Of a stretch of 64,000 nucleotides of DNA, positions 35,657-44,080 are shown piece after piece. The notes beneath the pieces are model-generated. The model saw nothing but the letters and a program-made list of their open reading frames with translations. It made no database searches and had not been told where the DNA came from. The DNA is from Sphingobacterium sp. SGR-19. Its GTDB lineage: Bacteria > Bacteroidota > Bacteroidia > Sphingobacteriales > Sphingobacteriaceae. How positions within the stretch are numbered: position 1 is the first letter of the stretch; each line of letters starts with the position of its first letter. The DNA is taken from assembly GCF_011043555.1 (NCBI RefSeq), contig NZ_JAAKGS010000008.1:175183-239182 (forward strand), written 5' to 3'. Made by a program: the position numbers and the translations under genes.

Positions 35657-37240
35657 CTAGTTTTGTACACAACGAATTTGAACGGCATGGGTTCCTGTGT
35701 AACCAAAGGCCATATCCCAACCAAGTGATTCTCTTTGTCCACCGATGTCTAAAAATTCGTATCCACTACTAGTGGTGGGATTTGATATAAGATAGTAGCC
35801 TTTACTATTCAAACCAAAAATTGAATTGCCATCATTATAGGAGCCTCCGAACAACAAGAAAAGATAGTTGTCTCTATTGGCTACACCGGGATGAACTTGT
35901 GTTCCGAAAAACATGCCTAAAGTGTTACCCGTGCTGGGTGTAAAGGTGTCAACCCACCGGGCGACAGCCCAAGATTGCGGAGTTCCGGGATTGTCGGCTC
36001 CTCCCGGATTTGTGTTTGTTTGAAGCTGGTTCATTTCTGCTCGTGTCGGAAGTCTCCATGAACGCATCGGTGCAGTCAAAGCACATGGATCTCCCAACGG
36101 ACCATTCGTGTCTAAGTTTGGCTTTTGATTGCTGTTACTTGGATCTGGAAGGACTTTAGGTTTTGTATAACCAGCAAACCAATAATCACCAGGTTGGTTA
36201 TTCGCGTCAGAAAAACCGTATTCACCTGTAGAAGCATTGTAAGTCAAGTTACCCGGTGACCACACCGATCCACCAACATCAATTCCTTGGTTTTCTTTAT
36301 TACCCAAGTTCAGTTCTAGCCGATATTGAACCCCAGCTTTAAGTGCCCAACCACTACTGGTAATAGAACCCAGAATGTTGTTAATAATCACATTAGGCAG
36401 TTCGACGATACCATTATCCGTATCTTCTACCGCGATCATAATCGGATTGCTTGTCCATGTCTGAGCAGCGGTTTGCTCTGTAAAGTTAATTGATGCTGCT
36501 GTTGTTTCTACACCAAAAGCAACAACACCTGTTTCCTCGTTAAATGTATAAGTTTGGTTTGGAGCAAGCGTACCTGAACCAACAGCGTTAATAGTGCGTC
36601 CGGAACCTGCATTGAATACCACGGTTACTTCGGTGAGCTTATGTTCCAATACAATGGTAAGTGTGTTGTTTTCGCCTGCCATTACACTCAAGGTACCCGA
36701 TGCCCAAAGCGGGTCACGGTCTGCGCCCGAAGCGCTTGCATCTCTGTAGGCATAGGCTGCATAAGTATAGCTGCCAGCCTCAATGTTGAATTCATGTTCA
36801 CCGTCACCTTGTGTGAAGGTTTTGGTAGTTATTACTTCGTCACCTTGAGATATGACAACGGTATATACCGTACCATCCGTCAAAGGAAGGATATCGCCAG
36901 CACCAGCTGCGGTTGTCTCCGCACGTTTTGCAGAAGCACGTAATGCCGGTGTAGCATCAGGAGTTACTTCTCTCAGGGTTGCTGTAATGTTAAATTGATC
37001 GTTAAATTTAATGACTTGACGTTGTATAGCGGGTGTCGCGATCGTGTTGCCTGCGTTAGCAGATGCACGTAAACCAGCTTTGGCTTTATTACCAGTTGAA
37101 CGTCCTACGCCCTGCATGTTGATGGTAACAGTCGCTTCTCCACGTAAATTGTCTACGCCATTTTCTTTCTGACAAGAAGATACAAATACAGCAACCGTTA
37201 TAAAGCAGGCCACTAGTGTCTTGATATAGTTATGTTTCAT
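35657..37240 (-). CDS. Fimbrillin-like surface lipoprotein with Fibrobacter-type C-terminal domain (2)
   Basis: The 527-residue protein has lipobox Cys23 (FVSSC). It has an Ala/Thr-rich N-terminal region (ALRASAKRAETTAAGAGDI), a fimbrillin-like strand set (ENNTLTIVLEHKLTEVTVVF) and the same C-terminal domain as its paralogue (GDPCALTAPMRSWRLPTRAE, IQIRCV-type ending AVQIRCVQN). The paralogues share architecture but low identity. A terminator follows at 35592-35628, so it is transcribed apart from the small peptide and the other lipoprotein. Possible roles are adhesion or surface-layer assembly. Confidence 0.76.
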   Translation of the reverse strand: MKHNYIKTLVACFITVAVFVSSCQKENGVDNLRGEATVTINMQGVGRSTGNKAKAGLRASANAGNTIATPAIQRQVIKFNDQFNITATLREVTPDATPALRASAKRAETTAAGAGDILPLTDGTVYTVVISQGDEVITTKTFTQGDGEHEFNIEAGSYTYAAYAYRDASASGADRDPLWASGTLSVMAGENNTLTIVLEHKLTEVTVVFNAGSGRTINAVGSGTLAPNQTYTFNEETGVVAFGVETTAASINFTEQTAAQTWTSNPIMIAVEDTDNGIVELPNVIINNILGSITSSGWALKAGVQYRLELNLGNKENQGIDVGGSVWSPGNLTYNASTGEYGFSDANNQPGDYWFAGYTKPKVLPDPSNSNQKPNLDTNGPLGDPCALTAPMRSWRLPTRAEMNQLQTNTNPGGADNPGTPQSWAVARWVDTFTPSTGNTLGMFFGTQVHPGVANRDNYLFLLFGGSYNDGNSIFGLNSKGYYLISNPTTSSGYEFLDIGGQRESLGWDMAFGYTGTHAVQIRCVQN

Positions 37241-37247
37241 TCTTTTA

Positions 37248-37472
37248 ATTTCAATTGTATCGTTAAATAACAGATTGAATAATCAAGCCAAGATTGTTTT
37301 TATTACAAGTGCAATTTCACCCGCTGTCATTAGAAACATCTTGCGCTACAAACCCCATGGGATACTTAGTAAATCTGCGGATATTCACACAATTGTTGCC
37401 CATCGTCGAAAAATGATGGCAAAAGCCAATTGTCAGTCTATCGCGCAGATGCTAACAATATGCCCGGGATAA
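37248..37472 (+). pseudogene. Possible remnant of a LuxR-type response regulator receiver domain
   Basis: The frame contains KIVFITSAISPAVIRNILRY and PHGILSKSADIHTI, which resembles the beta4-alpha4-beta5 part of a NarL/LuxR receiver domain, including the conserved Lys in LSKS. It has no Asp phosphorylation site or HTH, and the start would be a TTG at 37275. It is adjacent to fimbrillin-like gene 2, where such regulators often occur. Short length makes this uncertain. Confidence 0.35.
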
Positions 37473-37507
37473 CGAGTTGATATGACCGTTTTGACAAGAA
37501 TCGTATG

Positions 37508-38617
37508 TTACAATCTAATATCTGCAAAAAGAGGGTAATGGTCGGAAAGTTCTTGTTTGATTATCCTATAATGTTCGACTTGAAACTGTGGGCTGCAAAA
37601 TATATAGTCGATTTGAAAAATAGGAAGCATCTCGTAATGGGTAACTCCCCATCCCTGACCTTTTTCCTGAAAAGTGTTTTTCATTCCCTTTCCAATAAGG
37701 TTTACACTATACGACATCGGCGTGTCATTGAAATCACCCATGATAATAATAGGGTAATGGGTCGTGACGATATGGTCGCGGAGCGCCTCTGCTTGTTGGC
37801 CTCGCCGTTCAAAAGCATACTTTAATTTTCGGCCGACACGTGTGGTGGCATGGTCTTCACTGGATGTGTTGGACGGATTCTGGATAAACTCCTTGTCTTC
37901 TGTTTGTAGCCCAAAGGAACGTAAATGTACATTATAGACACGGATCGTGTCTTGGTTTTTTACGATATCGGCAAAGGTGATGCGGTTAATACCATATTCA
38001 TTCTTCGTAATGGTGCCCGAATGGATGATCGGATACTTGGAAAAAATGACTTGTCCATAACCTTCATGTTCACTTTTGGTTGCCGGTTCAAAAAAATAAT
38101 CTTGCAGTCCACTCTCTGCCAAGATACGGTCGCTCATTTGTTTGGTTCCTTTGATTTTTGTAAAGAACTCCTGGATACAGAGAACATCGGGATTGGTGTT
38201 TTTTATAAGAGTTACGACCTCATCTCGAATGGTCGTGGACGGCATCTCATTCACTTCGTTGAAAAGGTGGGCGTTGAAACTCATCACGCGTATAGTTTGT
38301 TCATTTTTACTAACATCCTTAATCTTAGATCGAAAACCTATATGTTGGGTAAGTAGATTCCAACCAAGGAGAACGGGAATCAAAGTAAAGAGAGCATATG
38401 CCGGACGACGCAGTAGCCAATACAATACAAAACCGATATTGACGATTAAAATTGGGAGGTAACCCAAACCAAAGAAAGGAAGAAACCAGGCTGTTTTGGG
38501 ATTTATGAAAGATGCTGCATAGCTCAACAACAAAAAGAATACAGCAACTATATTGCATAAAAATATCGTTTTGCTAACGAAACCTAATTTTTTTTTGAAG
38601 AGACTCTTCCTTGCCAT
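37508..38617 (-). CDS. Membrane-anchored endonuclease/exonuclease/phosphatase-family protein
   Basis: The 369-residue protein has three N-terminal membrane spans (about 15-100; LFLLSYAASFI, FFGLGYLPILIVNIGFVLYW, YALFTLIPVLLGWNLL). The soluble part has the EEP fold motifs MSFNAHLF, DVLCIQEFFT, NVHLRSFG, IIMGDFNDTP and the terminal LSDHYPLFADI. The catalytic residues for metal-dependent phosphodiester cleavage are present. In Bacteroidota such proteins follow rhomboids; the substrate is unknown. It is the last gene of an operon with mutL and two rhomboid genes, with 2 bp before it. Confidence 0.88.
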   Translation of the reverse strand: MARKSLFKKKLGFVSKTIFLCNIVAVFFLLLSYAASFINPKTAWFLPFFGLGYLPILIVNIGFVLYWLLRRPAYALFTLIPVLLGWNLLTQHIGFRSKIKDVSKNEQTIRVMSFNAHLFNEVNEMPSTTIRDEVVTLIKNTNPDVLCIQEFFTKIKGTKQMSDRILAESGLQDYFFEPATKSEHEGYGQVIFSKYPIIHSGTITKNEYGINRITFADIVKNQDTIRVYNVHLRSFGLQTEDKEFIQNPSNTSSEDHATTRVGRKLKYAFERRGQQAEALRDHIVTTHYPIIIMGDFNDTPMSYSVNLIGKGMKNTFQEKGQGWGVTHYEMLPIFQIDYIFCSPQFQVEHYRIIKQELSDHYPLFADIRL

Positions 38618-38619
38618 AG

Positions 38620-39504
38620 CTACTGATCATCCTTACTTGCTTTGAATAGCACTTCTTTCTCCCGTGAAGTTAAGCTTTCGTAGCCGCCTATGGAAATTTT
38701 ATCCAATATTTCGTCAATTTCTTCTTGGTTAGGAAGGTCGGATGCGTGGCGATAACTGCTATAATTCGCTGATGCTGTCTTGTCTTGATGCATTACTTTC
38801 ATTTTCGCCTTTTTTATCGGTCTTCTTAATTTAAGCGAGCTAAAGTCTTTTCCTTTGTTTAGTGATCGGATAAACAGGATACCCCAAAAGGTGATCGCTA
38901 AAAAGCTTATACCTCCAGCCTTGTTCATAAGGCCAGTAAAAACTAGTTCGACACAGATATATATGAGTGCGATTGTTTTTAAGGAGATTGTGCCCAATAG
39001 GAGCAACCTTAATTCGTAACGTGGCACTAACGTTGCAACCGCGGCAACTACTGCCCCCAAAGCAAACGTCGAGGTGCGGAACGACAGTTGTACGCTATTT
39101 TGTAACATCGGTATAAAGCCAAGCCCCAAATAAATGCAAGCCCCCAAAAAGGTCGCACTGAAATAGAGAAATAGAAATTGTCTTTTGTTGAGAAAATTCA
39201 GGAAAATATTGCCCATCCAGTAAAGCCACAGGCAGTCGAATAGCAACTGAAACAATCCCGTGTACAAAAAAGGATAGGTTATGATCGACCAAGGTTGTTT
39301 CAGAAACTGACTAAAAGATAAGGGTAAGCTTAAATAGTCGATGGCATAATCATACAGAGATACTTGAAGGAGATTAACCTCTCTGAAGAGATCAAAAAGA
39401 TGGATAAGTACAAAGACGACAACCTGTACTGATATGATAAAAGGGATGGGAGACCTACTTCGGTAAGTATCGCGCCAAAAAGTTTTTAACACACTCTCTT
39501 TCAT
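38620..39504 (-). CDS. Rhomboid-like protein, probable pseudoprotease
   Basis: The 294-residue protein has six predicted membrane spans and a soluble tail. Aligned with the active rhomboid 16 bp upstream, Ser145 sits in RTSTFALGA where the active site is GASGAIFG, the catalytic His is replaced (NKAGG instead of AHVGG), and the HGGFGH/N oxyanion region is YTGLFQLLFD. It thus lacks the catalytic His and is unlikely to be a protease. The tail ends DEILDKISIGGYESLTSREKE, the conserved motif found after rhomboids in Bacteroidota. Pseudorhomboids usually bind or chaperone membrane proteins; here a partner for the active one is possible. Confidence 0.82.
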   Translation of the reverse strand: MKESVLKTFWRDTYRSRSPIPFIISVQVVVFVLIHLFDLFREVNLLQVSLYDYAIDYLSLPLSFSQFLKQPWSIITYPFLYTGLFQLLFDCLWLYWMGNIFLNFLNKRQFLFLYFSATFLGACIYLGLGFIPMLQNSVQLSFRTSTFALGAVVAAVATLVPRYELRLLLLGTISLKTIALIYICVELVFTGLMNKAGGISFLAITFWGILFIRSLNKGKDFSSLKLRRPIKKAKMKVMHQDKTASANYSSYRHASDLPNQEEIDEILDKISIGGYESLTSREKEVLFKASKDDQ

Positions 39505-39520
39505 CAGTTACACTGTTCTT

Positions 39521-40237
39521 TTAATACATGCTTCCTCTTCTAACACGCCATATTTTGAGCAAGATATAGGCAAACAACGCACCGCCGACATGTGCCAGAT
39601 GGGCAATCGAGCTGCCTGCATTTGAAAAACCTAAATATATCTCAATTAAAATTAAAACGGGAATAAAATATTTCGCTTTGATCGGAACGGGGATAAAAAA
39701 GAGATATAATGACATGTTCGGAAACAGGTAACCAAACGCCAGTAACAAACCAAATATCGCACCGGAAGCTCCCACTAACGGTGTCCCATATATCGATGCC
39801 AAGGTATCAAACTCACTCTGTGTTACATTAAGTTGGGAGCTTACTCGATTGTTCAACATATCGAAATTTAAAAATTCAGAGGCCCTCACCGTACCCGCGA
39901 TATTGTAAACCTCAGCAGCTTGTACGCCGTATTGTAATACAAGTGCTCCGATACCACATATTAGATAAAAATTTAGGAAGCGCTTAGATCCTAATACTTG
40001 CTCGATAATCGGGCCAAACATCACTAGAGAAAACATATTAAAGAAAATATGCCCGAACCCTCCATGCATAAACATGTAAGTAATCACTTGCCATACATGG
40101 AAAAAAGGCGAATCTGGATAGTATACTCCAAAAAAACGAGGTGCTTGCATAAAAATGGCAGAGCCAATAAAACACACCACGTTGATGATGAGTAGATTCT
40201 TAACTACCGGGGATAAATTTGAGAGGATATTGTTCAT
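39521..40237 (-). CDS. Rhomboid-family intramembrane serine protease
   Basis: The 238-residue protein has six membrane spans. The catalytic pair is Ser158 in GASGAIFG and His216 in AHLAHVGGALFAY, and the HGGFGHIFFNMFSL segment supplies the oxyanion Asn. It cleaves transmembrane segments of other proteins within the membrane. It lies 25 bp after mutL and 16 bp before the rhomboid-like pseudoprotease, all on the minus strand. Confidence 0.93.
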   Translation of the reverse strand: MNNILSNLSPVVKNLLIINVVCFIGSAIFMQAPRFFGVYYPDSPFFHVWQVITYMFMHGGFGHIFFNMFSLVMFGPIIEQVLGSKRFLNFYLICGIGALVLQYGVQAAEVYNIAGTVRASEFLNFDMLNNRVSSQLNVTQSEFDTLASIYGTPLVGASGAIFGLLLAFGYLFPNMSLYLFFIPVPIKAKYFIPVLILIEIYLGFSNAGSSIAHLAHVGGALFAYILLKIWRVRRGSMY

Positions 40238-40262
40238 ATACTATATTGTAGGTCGTAAATGC

Positions 40263-42152
40263 TTAGTTTTTATTAAATCGTTCCATGAGCTCCTGCAAGG
40301 TAATCGTCACCACAATCGGCTTGCCTTGTATCGATATACTTGGGGATTGGGTAGCAAAAAGCTTATCAATCAATTCAGCCATCTCCTGGTTGTCCAATGC
40401 CGTGCCCGGTTTGATTGCTGCGTTTTTCGCGAGGCTACGTGCCAAGTTTTCTCTTTTATTAAGTTGTAATTCGTCTTTATTGTTTTTGAAATCTTCCAAA
40501 AGCTGCTCTAAAATTAGCGTTTCGTCGATGCCCTGCCCTAAATCAGCAGGAATACCGTCGACAATAAACGTTGTTTTTCCAAAAGGCCGAGCTTGAAAAC
40601 CCAATGTTTGGATCTCGGGTAAAATGTCTTCCATCAGTACAAAGTCGGCCGGACTTAACTCGATGGTTTTTGGGAACAGGCTTTGCTGACTGCTTCCTTG
40701 GTTATTTTCCAACTGTTCAAGGTAGTGTTCAAACAATATACGCTCATGTGCCGCTTGTTGATCTATCAACATGAAACCTGAATGAATCTGTGACACAATG
40801 AAGCGATTGTGCAACTGAAAAAACTGTTTGGGTACATCCTGTGTGCTGGACGAAACGGTAGTCGCTGTTCCAAGGTTCTCCAAAGGTGCTTTTTCCTCCC
40901 GAAGTAACGGCAATTGTTCAGCGGTATCCTGTTGTGTGATTTGATATAAAGAGTCCCAATTCTGCGGAATGCCTGATTTTTTCTCAAACCCCGCTATATA
41001 GCTAGAAGAACGGGCACTGCTCGAAGAGGATGACTTCGTGTCTTCAAAAGGGTTGAAATTGGGATTAAAGGAAATCGTAGGTGCCTGAATCTCTTCCAGC
41101 GGTTTATTGGTAATGAGATTACTAAAACTCGTTTCTTGATTGAAATCTAATGTTGGCGTAATATTATAGCGACCTAGCGAGCGCTTAACTGTCGATCGTA
41201 AAATCGCATACATCGCTTTATCATCTTCGTATTTAATTTCTGTTTTTGTTGGATGAACGTTGATGTCAATTTTGGAGGGGTCTATCTCGATAAATAAGAC
41301 GTACAACGGATAGGTATCGGACGGAAGAATATCTTCGTAGGCATTCATCACGGCATGGTTAAGGTAAGGGTCTTTGATAAACCGTTTGTTGACAAAGAAA
41401 AACTGTTCGCCGCGCGTCTTCTTTGCAAATTCTGGCTTACCGATAAATCCGCTGACCGTAATGATAGTGGTGTCTTCTTCTACAGGGACAAGACGCTGAT
41501 TATAGTTGTTCCCGAAAAGGTGTACTATCCGCTGTTTCAAGGTTTCAGAAGGTAAATGAAAGAGTTCATTTCCATCACTATGTAGACTGAAAAAAATTTT
41601 TGGATGAGCTAAGGCAACACGTTGAAATTCGTCAATGATATGCCGCATTTCGACGGAGTTGCTTTTCAGGAAGTTACGGCGGGCAGGGATATTATAAAAA
41701 AGATTCTTTACACAGATACTCGTGCCCGCTGGCAACGCTTCAGGTTGTTGACTGATTACCTTTGAACCCTCGATTTGTATAATCGTTCCCAGCTCATCTT
41801 CCATACGTCTACTTTTCAACTCTACTTGTGCAATGGCGGCAATCGATGCTAAAGCTTCTCCACGAAACCCCATTGTCTGGATAGCAAATAAATCTTCTGC
41901 TTGGCGTATTTTGGAAGTTGCATGTCTTTCGAAACAAAGACGAGCATCCGTGATGCTCATGCCACAACCATTGTCGATGACTTGTATCAGGGATTTTCCA
42001 GCATCTTTAACGATAAGTTTAATTTTATCCGCTCCCGAATCGATTGCATTTTCAACAAGCTCTTTTACCGCAGAAGCGGGGCGTTGCACCACTTCTCCTG
42101 CAGCAATCTGATTAGCAACCGAATCTGGCAGTAACTGTATAATATCTGACAT
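40263..42152 (-). CDS. mutL: DNA mismatch repair protein MutL
   Basis: The 629-residue protein is a GHKL ATPase that links MutS recognition to strand cleavage. Motifs: ELVENAIDSGADKI (ATP-binding Glu/Asn), DNGCGM, GFRGEALASI. The C-terminal domain has DQQAAHERILFE, the endonuclease motif DQHAxxE with Gln replacing His, as in other Bacteroidota, and a distal dimerisation region. It starts an operon with two rhomboid genes and an EEP-fold gene. Confidence 0.97.
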   Translation of the reverse strand: MSDIIQLLPDSVANQIAAGEVVQRPASAVKELVENAIDSGADKIKLIVKDAGKSLIQVIDNGCGMSITDARLCFERHATSKIRQAEDLFAIQTMGFRGEALASIAAIAQVELKSRRMEDELGTIIQIEGSKVISQQPEALPAGTSICVKNLFYNIPARRNFLKSNSVEMRHIIDEFQRVALAHPKIFFSLHSDGNELFHLPSETLKQRIVHLFGNNYNQRLVPVEEDTTIITVSGFIGKPEFAKKTRGEQFFFVNKRFIKDPYLNHAVMNAYEDILPSDTYPLYVLFIEIDPSKIDINVHPTKTEIKYEDDKAMYAILRSTVKRSLGRYNITPTLDFNQETSFSNLITNKPLEEIQAPTISFNPNFNPFEDTKSSSSSSARSSSYIAGFEKKSGIPQNWDSLYQITQQDTAEQLPLLREEKAPLENLGTATTVSSSTQDVPKQFFQLHNRFIVSQIHSGFMLIDQQAAHERILFEHYLEQLENNQGSSQQSLFPKTIELSPADFVLMEDILPEIQTLGFQARPFGKTTFIVDGIPADLGQGIDETLILEQLLEDFKNNKDELQLNKRENLARSLAKNAAIKPGTALDNQEMAELIDKLFATQSPSISIQGKPIVVTITLQELMERFNKN

Positions 42153-42159
42153 ACAAAAG

Positions 42160-42167
42160 CAAAGTTA
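42160..42167 (-). promoter_or_regulatory. Candidate -7 box for mutL
   Basis: The minus strand reads TAACTTTG, an exact TAnnTTTG, only 7 bp upstream of the mutL start codon, implying a very short leader or leaderless transcript. No clear -33 box. Confidence 0.4.
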
Positions 42168-42323
42168 CAAAAATTTTGTGTGTCATGAATTCACAACATA
42201 CCATGCTAATAGTCTTTTATTATTCTACCTCGATAACAGTATTCCAACTATCAGTTCAATGCATTGTTACTCTCTTGGTTTGTGTCGAAATTTTTAACAT
42301 ATTCGAAATAAATATACAGGTCT

Positions 42324-43859
42324 ATGAAATGTTATACCTCGTTGTGTCGGCGGCATATTGCTCTTTTATTTTCAGCTATACTTTTTGTTTCGAGTGGTTT
42401 TACTCAACACCTGTATACCGTTGAAACATTGCCCAGTCCGAAAGAAGCAGGGCAGGATTTCTATATCAGCAATCCGGACGTTATTTTATCTCCCCCAACG
42501 GTAGACCGGCTAAATCGGCTTTCTACCGAAATAGAAAAGGCCTCTGGAGTGGAATATGCCATCGTGATTGTAGACGATTTTGAAGGATATGATGTATTTG
42601 AATTTTCACTAAAACTATTCAACGCATGGGGGATAGGCAAGCAAGAACGAAACAGTGGTTTGTTGCTGTTTATCGCTAAAGACAGAAGGGAATACCGGTT
42701 TATCTCAGGTTACGGAATGGAAGCCATCTTTCCCGACGTGTACCTGCATCGTATCGGTGAGAAATTCCTGGTACCTCGTTTCCGGGAGGGGAATTATGAT
42801 CAAGGTATATTGGAGGCATCCCAAGTTATCCAGCAGGCATTGATGGCCCCTGATGTACAAGCGGAGTTACATCGTATGATGCGCGAAGCGACGCCTTTTT
42901 TTAGTTCGCACAATGTCCATTTGGAGAATACGCTTCTTGTTATCGTATTATATATTGCACTGTATTACTGGGTGGCGTGTGCCGGTAAGAAATGGTTGAA
43001 GCATCCGGGACCCACTAACCGTTTACGGAAACAGAAAAAAGGCTGTAGTGGTTGGTTTGCTTATATTATTCTCGGTGGTTTGGGCATGGTATTCACGATG
43101 TTGTTTATCATGATGATTTTTGCTTTTGTGCTAAATGATATGGAACGTATGTTTCAACTTTCAACGTTGCCGTGGCTTTTCGCTGTGTGGGGAAGTTATG
43201 TGGTGATGATGAAAATTTTCGAGGTTTCGGATCGAATTAAAAAAGGCTATCGGGATGAAAAGAATAGGCTGGATGCGCTACGGAGGTTCCGGTATGCTAC
43301 GTTTATTCCCTACTTATTAAGTCCATTGATGCTCTTTAGTTTTTTTAACGGGATGCGGAAATGGAAGGACAGCCGTAGGCGTTTCGTTCCGCCGGATGAC
43401 TCGGGAAATTGGGAACGTATAAATAGAGATGATGTCAAGGTCCGCGAGGTAAAAGCTTACCTCAGCGAAGGACAGCTAAAAGAAGAGGATATTCGCTCTC
43501 GGTCTTATGAGATATGGATTAACAGCCAAACGCGTGAGAAAAAGATAGTTGGTTGGAAAGGGAAAAAGCTATTTTTGCTGTGTCCTGTTTGTGGATTTAG
43601 AACCTACGAGAAGGGAAAGAAGGGAAAGATTTTAAAAAAAGCTACCTACACTAGTAGTGGTTTGCAAGAGGTGTATGACCATTGCCTGCATTGCAAACAT
43701 AAAGAAGATAAAGGTACACGAGTTATCCCCAAAAAAGTGCGGAGTTCCGGCGGTAGTTCCAGCTCCGGCGGTGGTTTCAGTGGAGGCTCCTCGGGTGGAG
43801 GCGGTGGTAGCTTTGGAGGCGGCTCATCAGGAGGCGGTGGAGCAGGGGGTAGGTGGTGA
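42324..43859 (+). CDS. TPM-domain protein with membrane spans, zinc ribbon and Gly/Ser tail
   Basis: The 511-residue protein has a signal peptide (SSGFTQ, about residue 28), a TPM domain at about 45-180 (DVILSPPTVDRLNRLSTEIE, GLLLFIAKDRREYRFISGYG), two to four membrane segments (about 200-330), and a cytoplasmic part. Near residues 418-462 a CPVCG...HCLHCKH pattern could bind zinc. It ends in a Gly/Ser-rich tail of about 30 residues, SSGGGFSGGSSGG up to GAGGRW. Such tails are common in TPM proteins. Function is unclear; related proteins act in photosystem repair or envelope stress. It is monocistronic. Confidence 0.86.
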   Translation: MKCYTSLCRRHIALLFSAILFVSSGFTQHLYTVETLPSPKEAGQDFYISNPDVILSPPTVDRLNRLSTEIEKASGVEYAIVIVDDFEGYDVFEFSLKLFNAWGIGKQERNSGLLLFIAKDRREYRFISGYGMEAIFPDVYLHRIGEKFLVPRFREGNYDQGILEASQVIQQALMAPDVQAELHRMMREATPFFSSHNVHLENTLLVIVLYIALYYWVACAGKKWLKHPGPTNRLRKQKKGCSGWFAYIILGGLGMVFTMLFIMMIFAFVLNDMERMFQLSTLPWLFAVWGSYVVMMKIFEVSDRIKKGYRDEKNRLDALRRFRYATFIPYLLSPLMLFSFFNGMRKWKDSRRRFVPPDDSGNWERINRDDVKVREVKAYLSEGQLKEEDIRSRSYEIWINSQTREKKIVGWKGKKLFLLCPVCGFRTYEKGKKGKILKKATYTSSGLQEVYDHCLHCKHKEDKGTRVIPKKVRSSGGSSSSGGGFSGGSSGGGGGSFGGGSSGGGGAGGRW

Positions 43860-43865
43860 TTTATG

Positions 43866-43980
43866 AGCTCATGAACACCAAACAAACATGAGTTCATAAA
43901 TCGCCGCTCCGGATGTTTTACATTTTTGGATAGTAGTAAGGATGAGTTTCCACAGTTGTAAAAAACAGAAAGTTGTCTGA
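43866..43980. repeat. Intergenic repeat family copy C
   Basis: Shares GAGNTCATGAACACCAAA and TTCATAAAnTCGCCGCTCCGGATG-type sequence with copy B and the AGTAAGGATGAGTTTC-like core with A and B. The outer stem is degraded. After it, 43981-44080 carries AGAAAGGTAGC and a CTTTTTC...GAAAAAG hairpin, the equivalent of module 2 of copy A. Confidence 0.65.
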
Positions 43981-44049
43981 GCAAAACGAGTTTCTTTCTG
44001 TTTAGGAAAAGACAAAGAAAGGTAGCAAGAACCAGGCTAGTCTTGACTT

Positions 44050-44080
44050 TTTGGTTCTTTTTCGTCAAGGAAAAAGAAGT
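44050..44080 (-). terminator. Terminator hairpin after uvrA
   Basis: CTTTTTC (about 44056-44062) pairs with GAAAAAG (44068-44076) around a short loop, between convergent TPM and uvrA genes. Confidence 0.55.

Noticed and set aside
43646..44068. Pro-rich reading frame on the minus strand
   Set aside because: It is the reverse complement of the Gly/Ser tail of the TPM gene and of the repeat, with no other coding sign.
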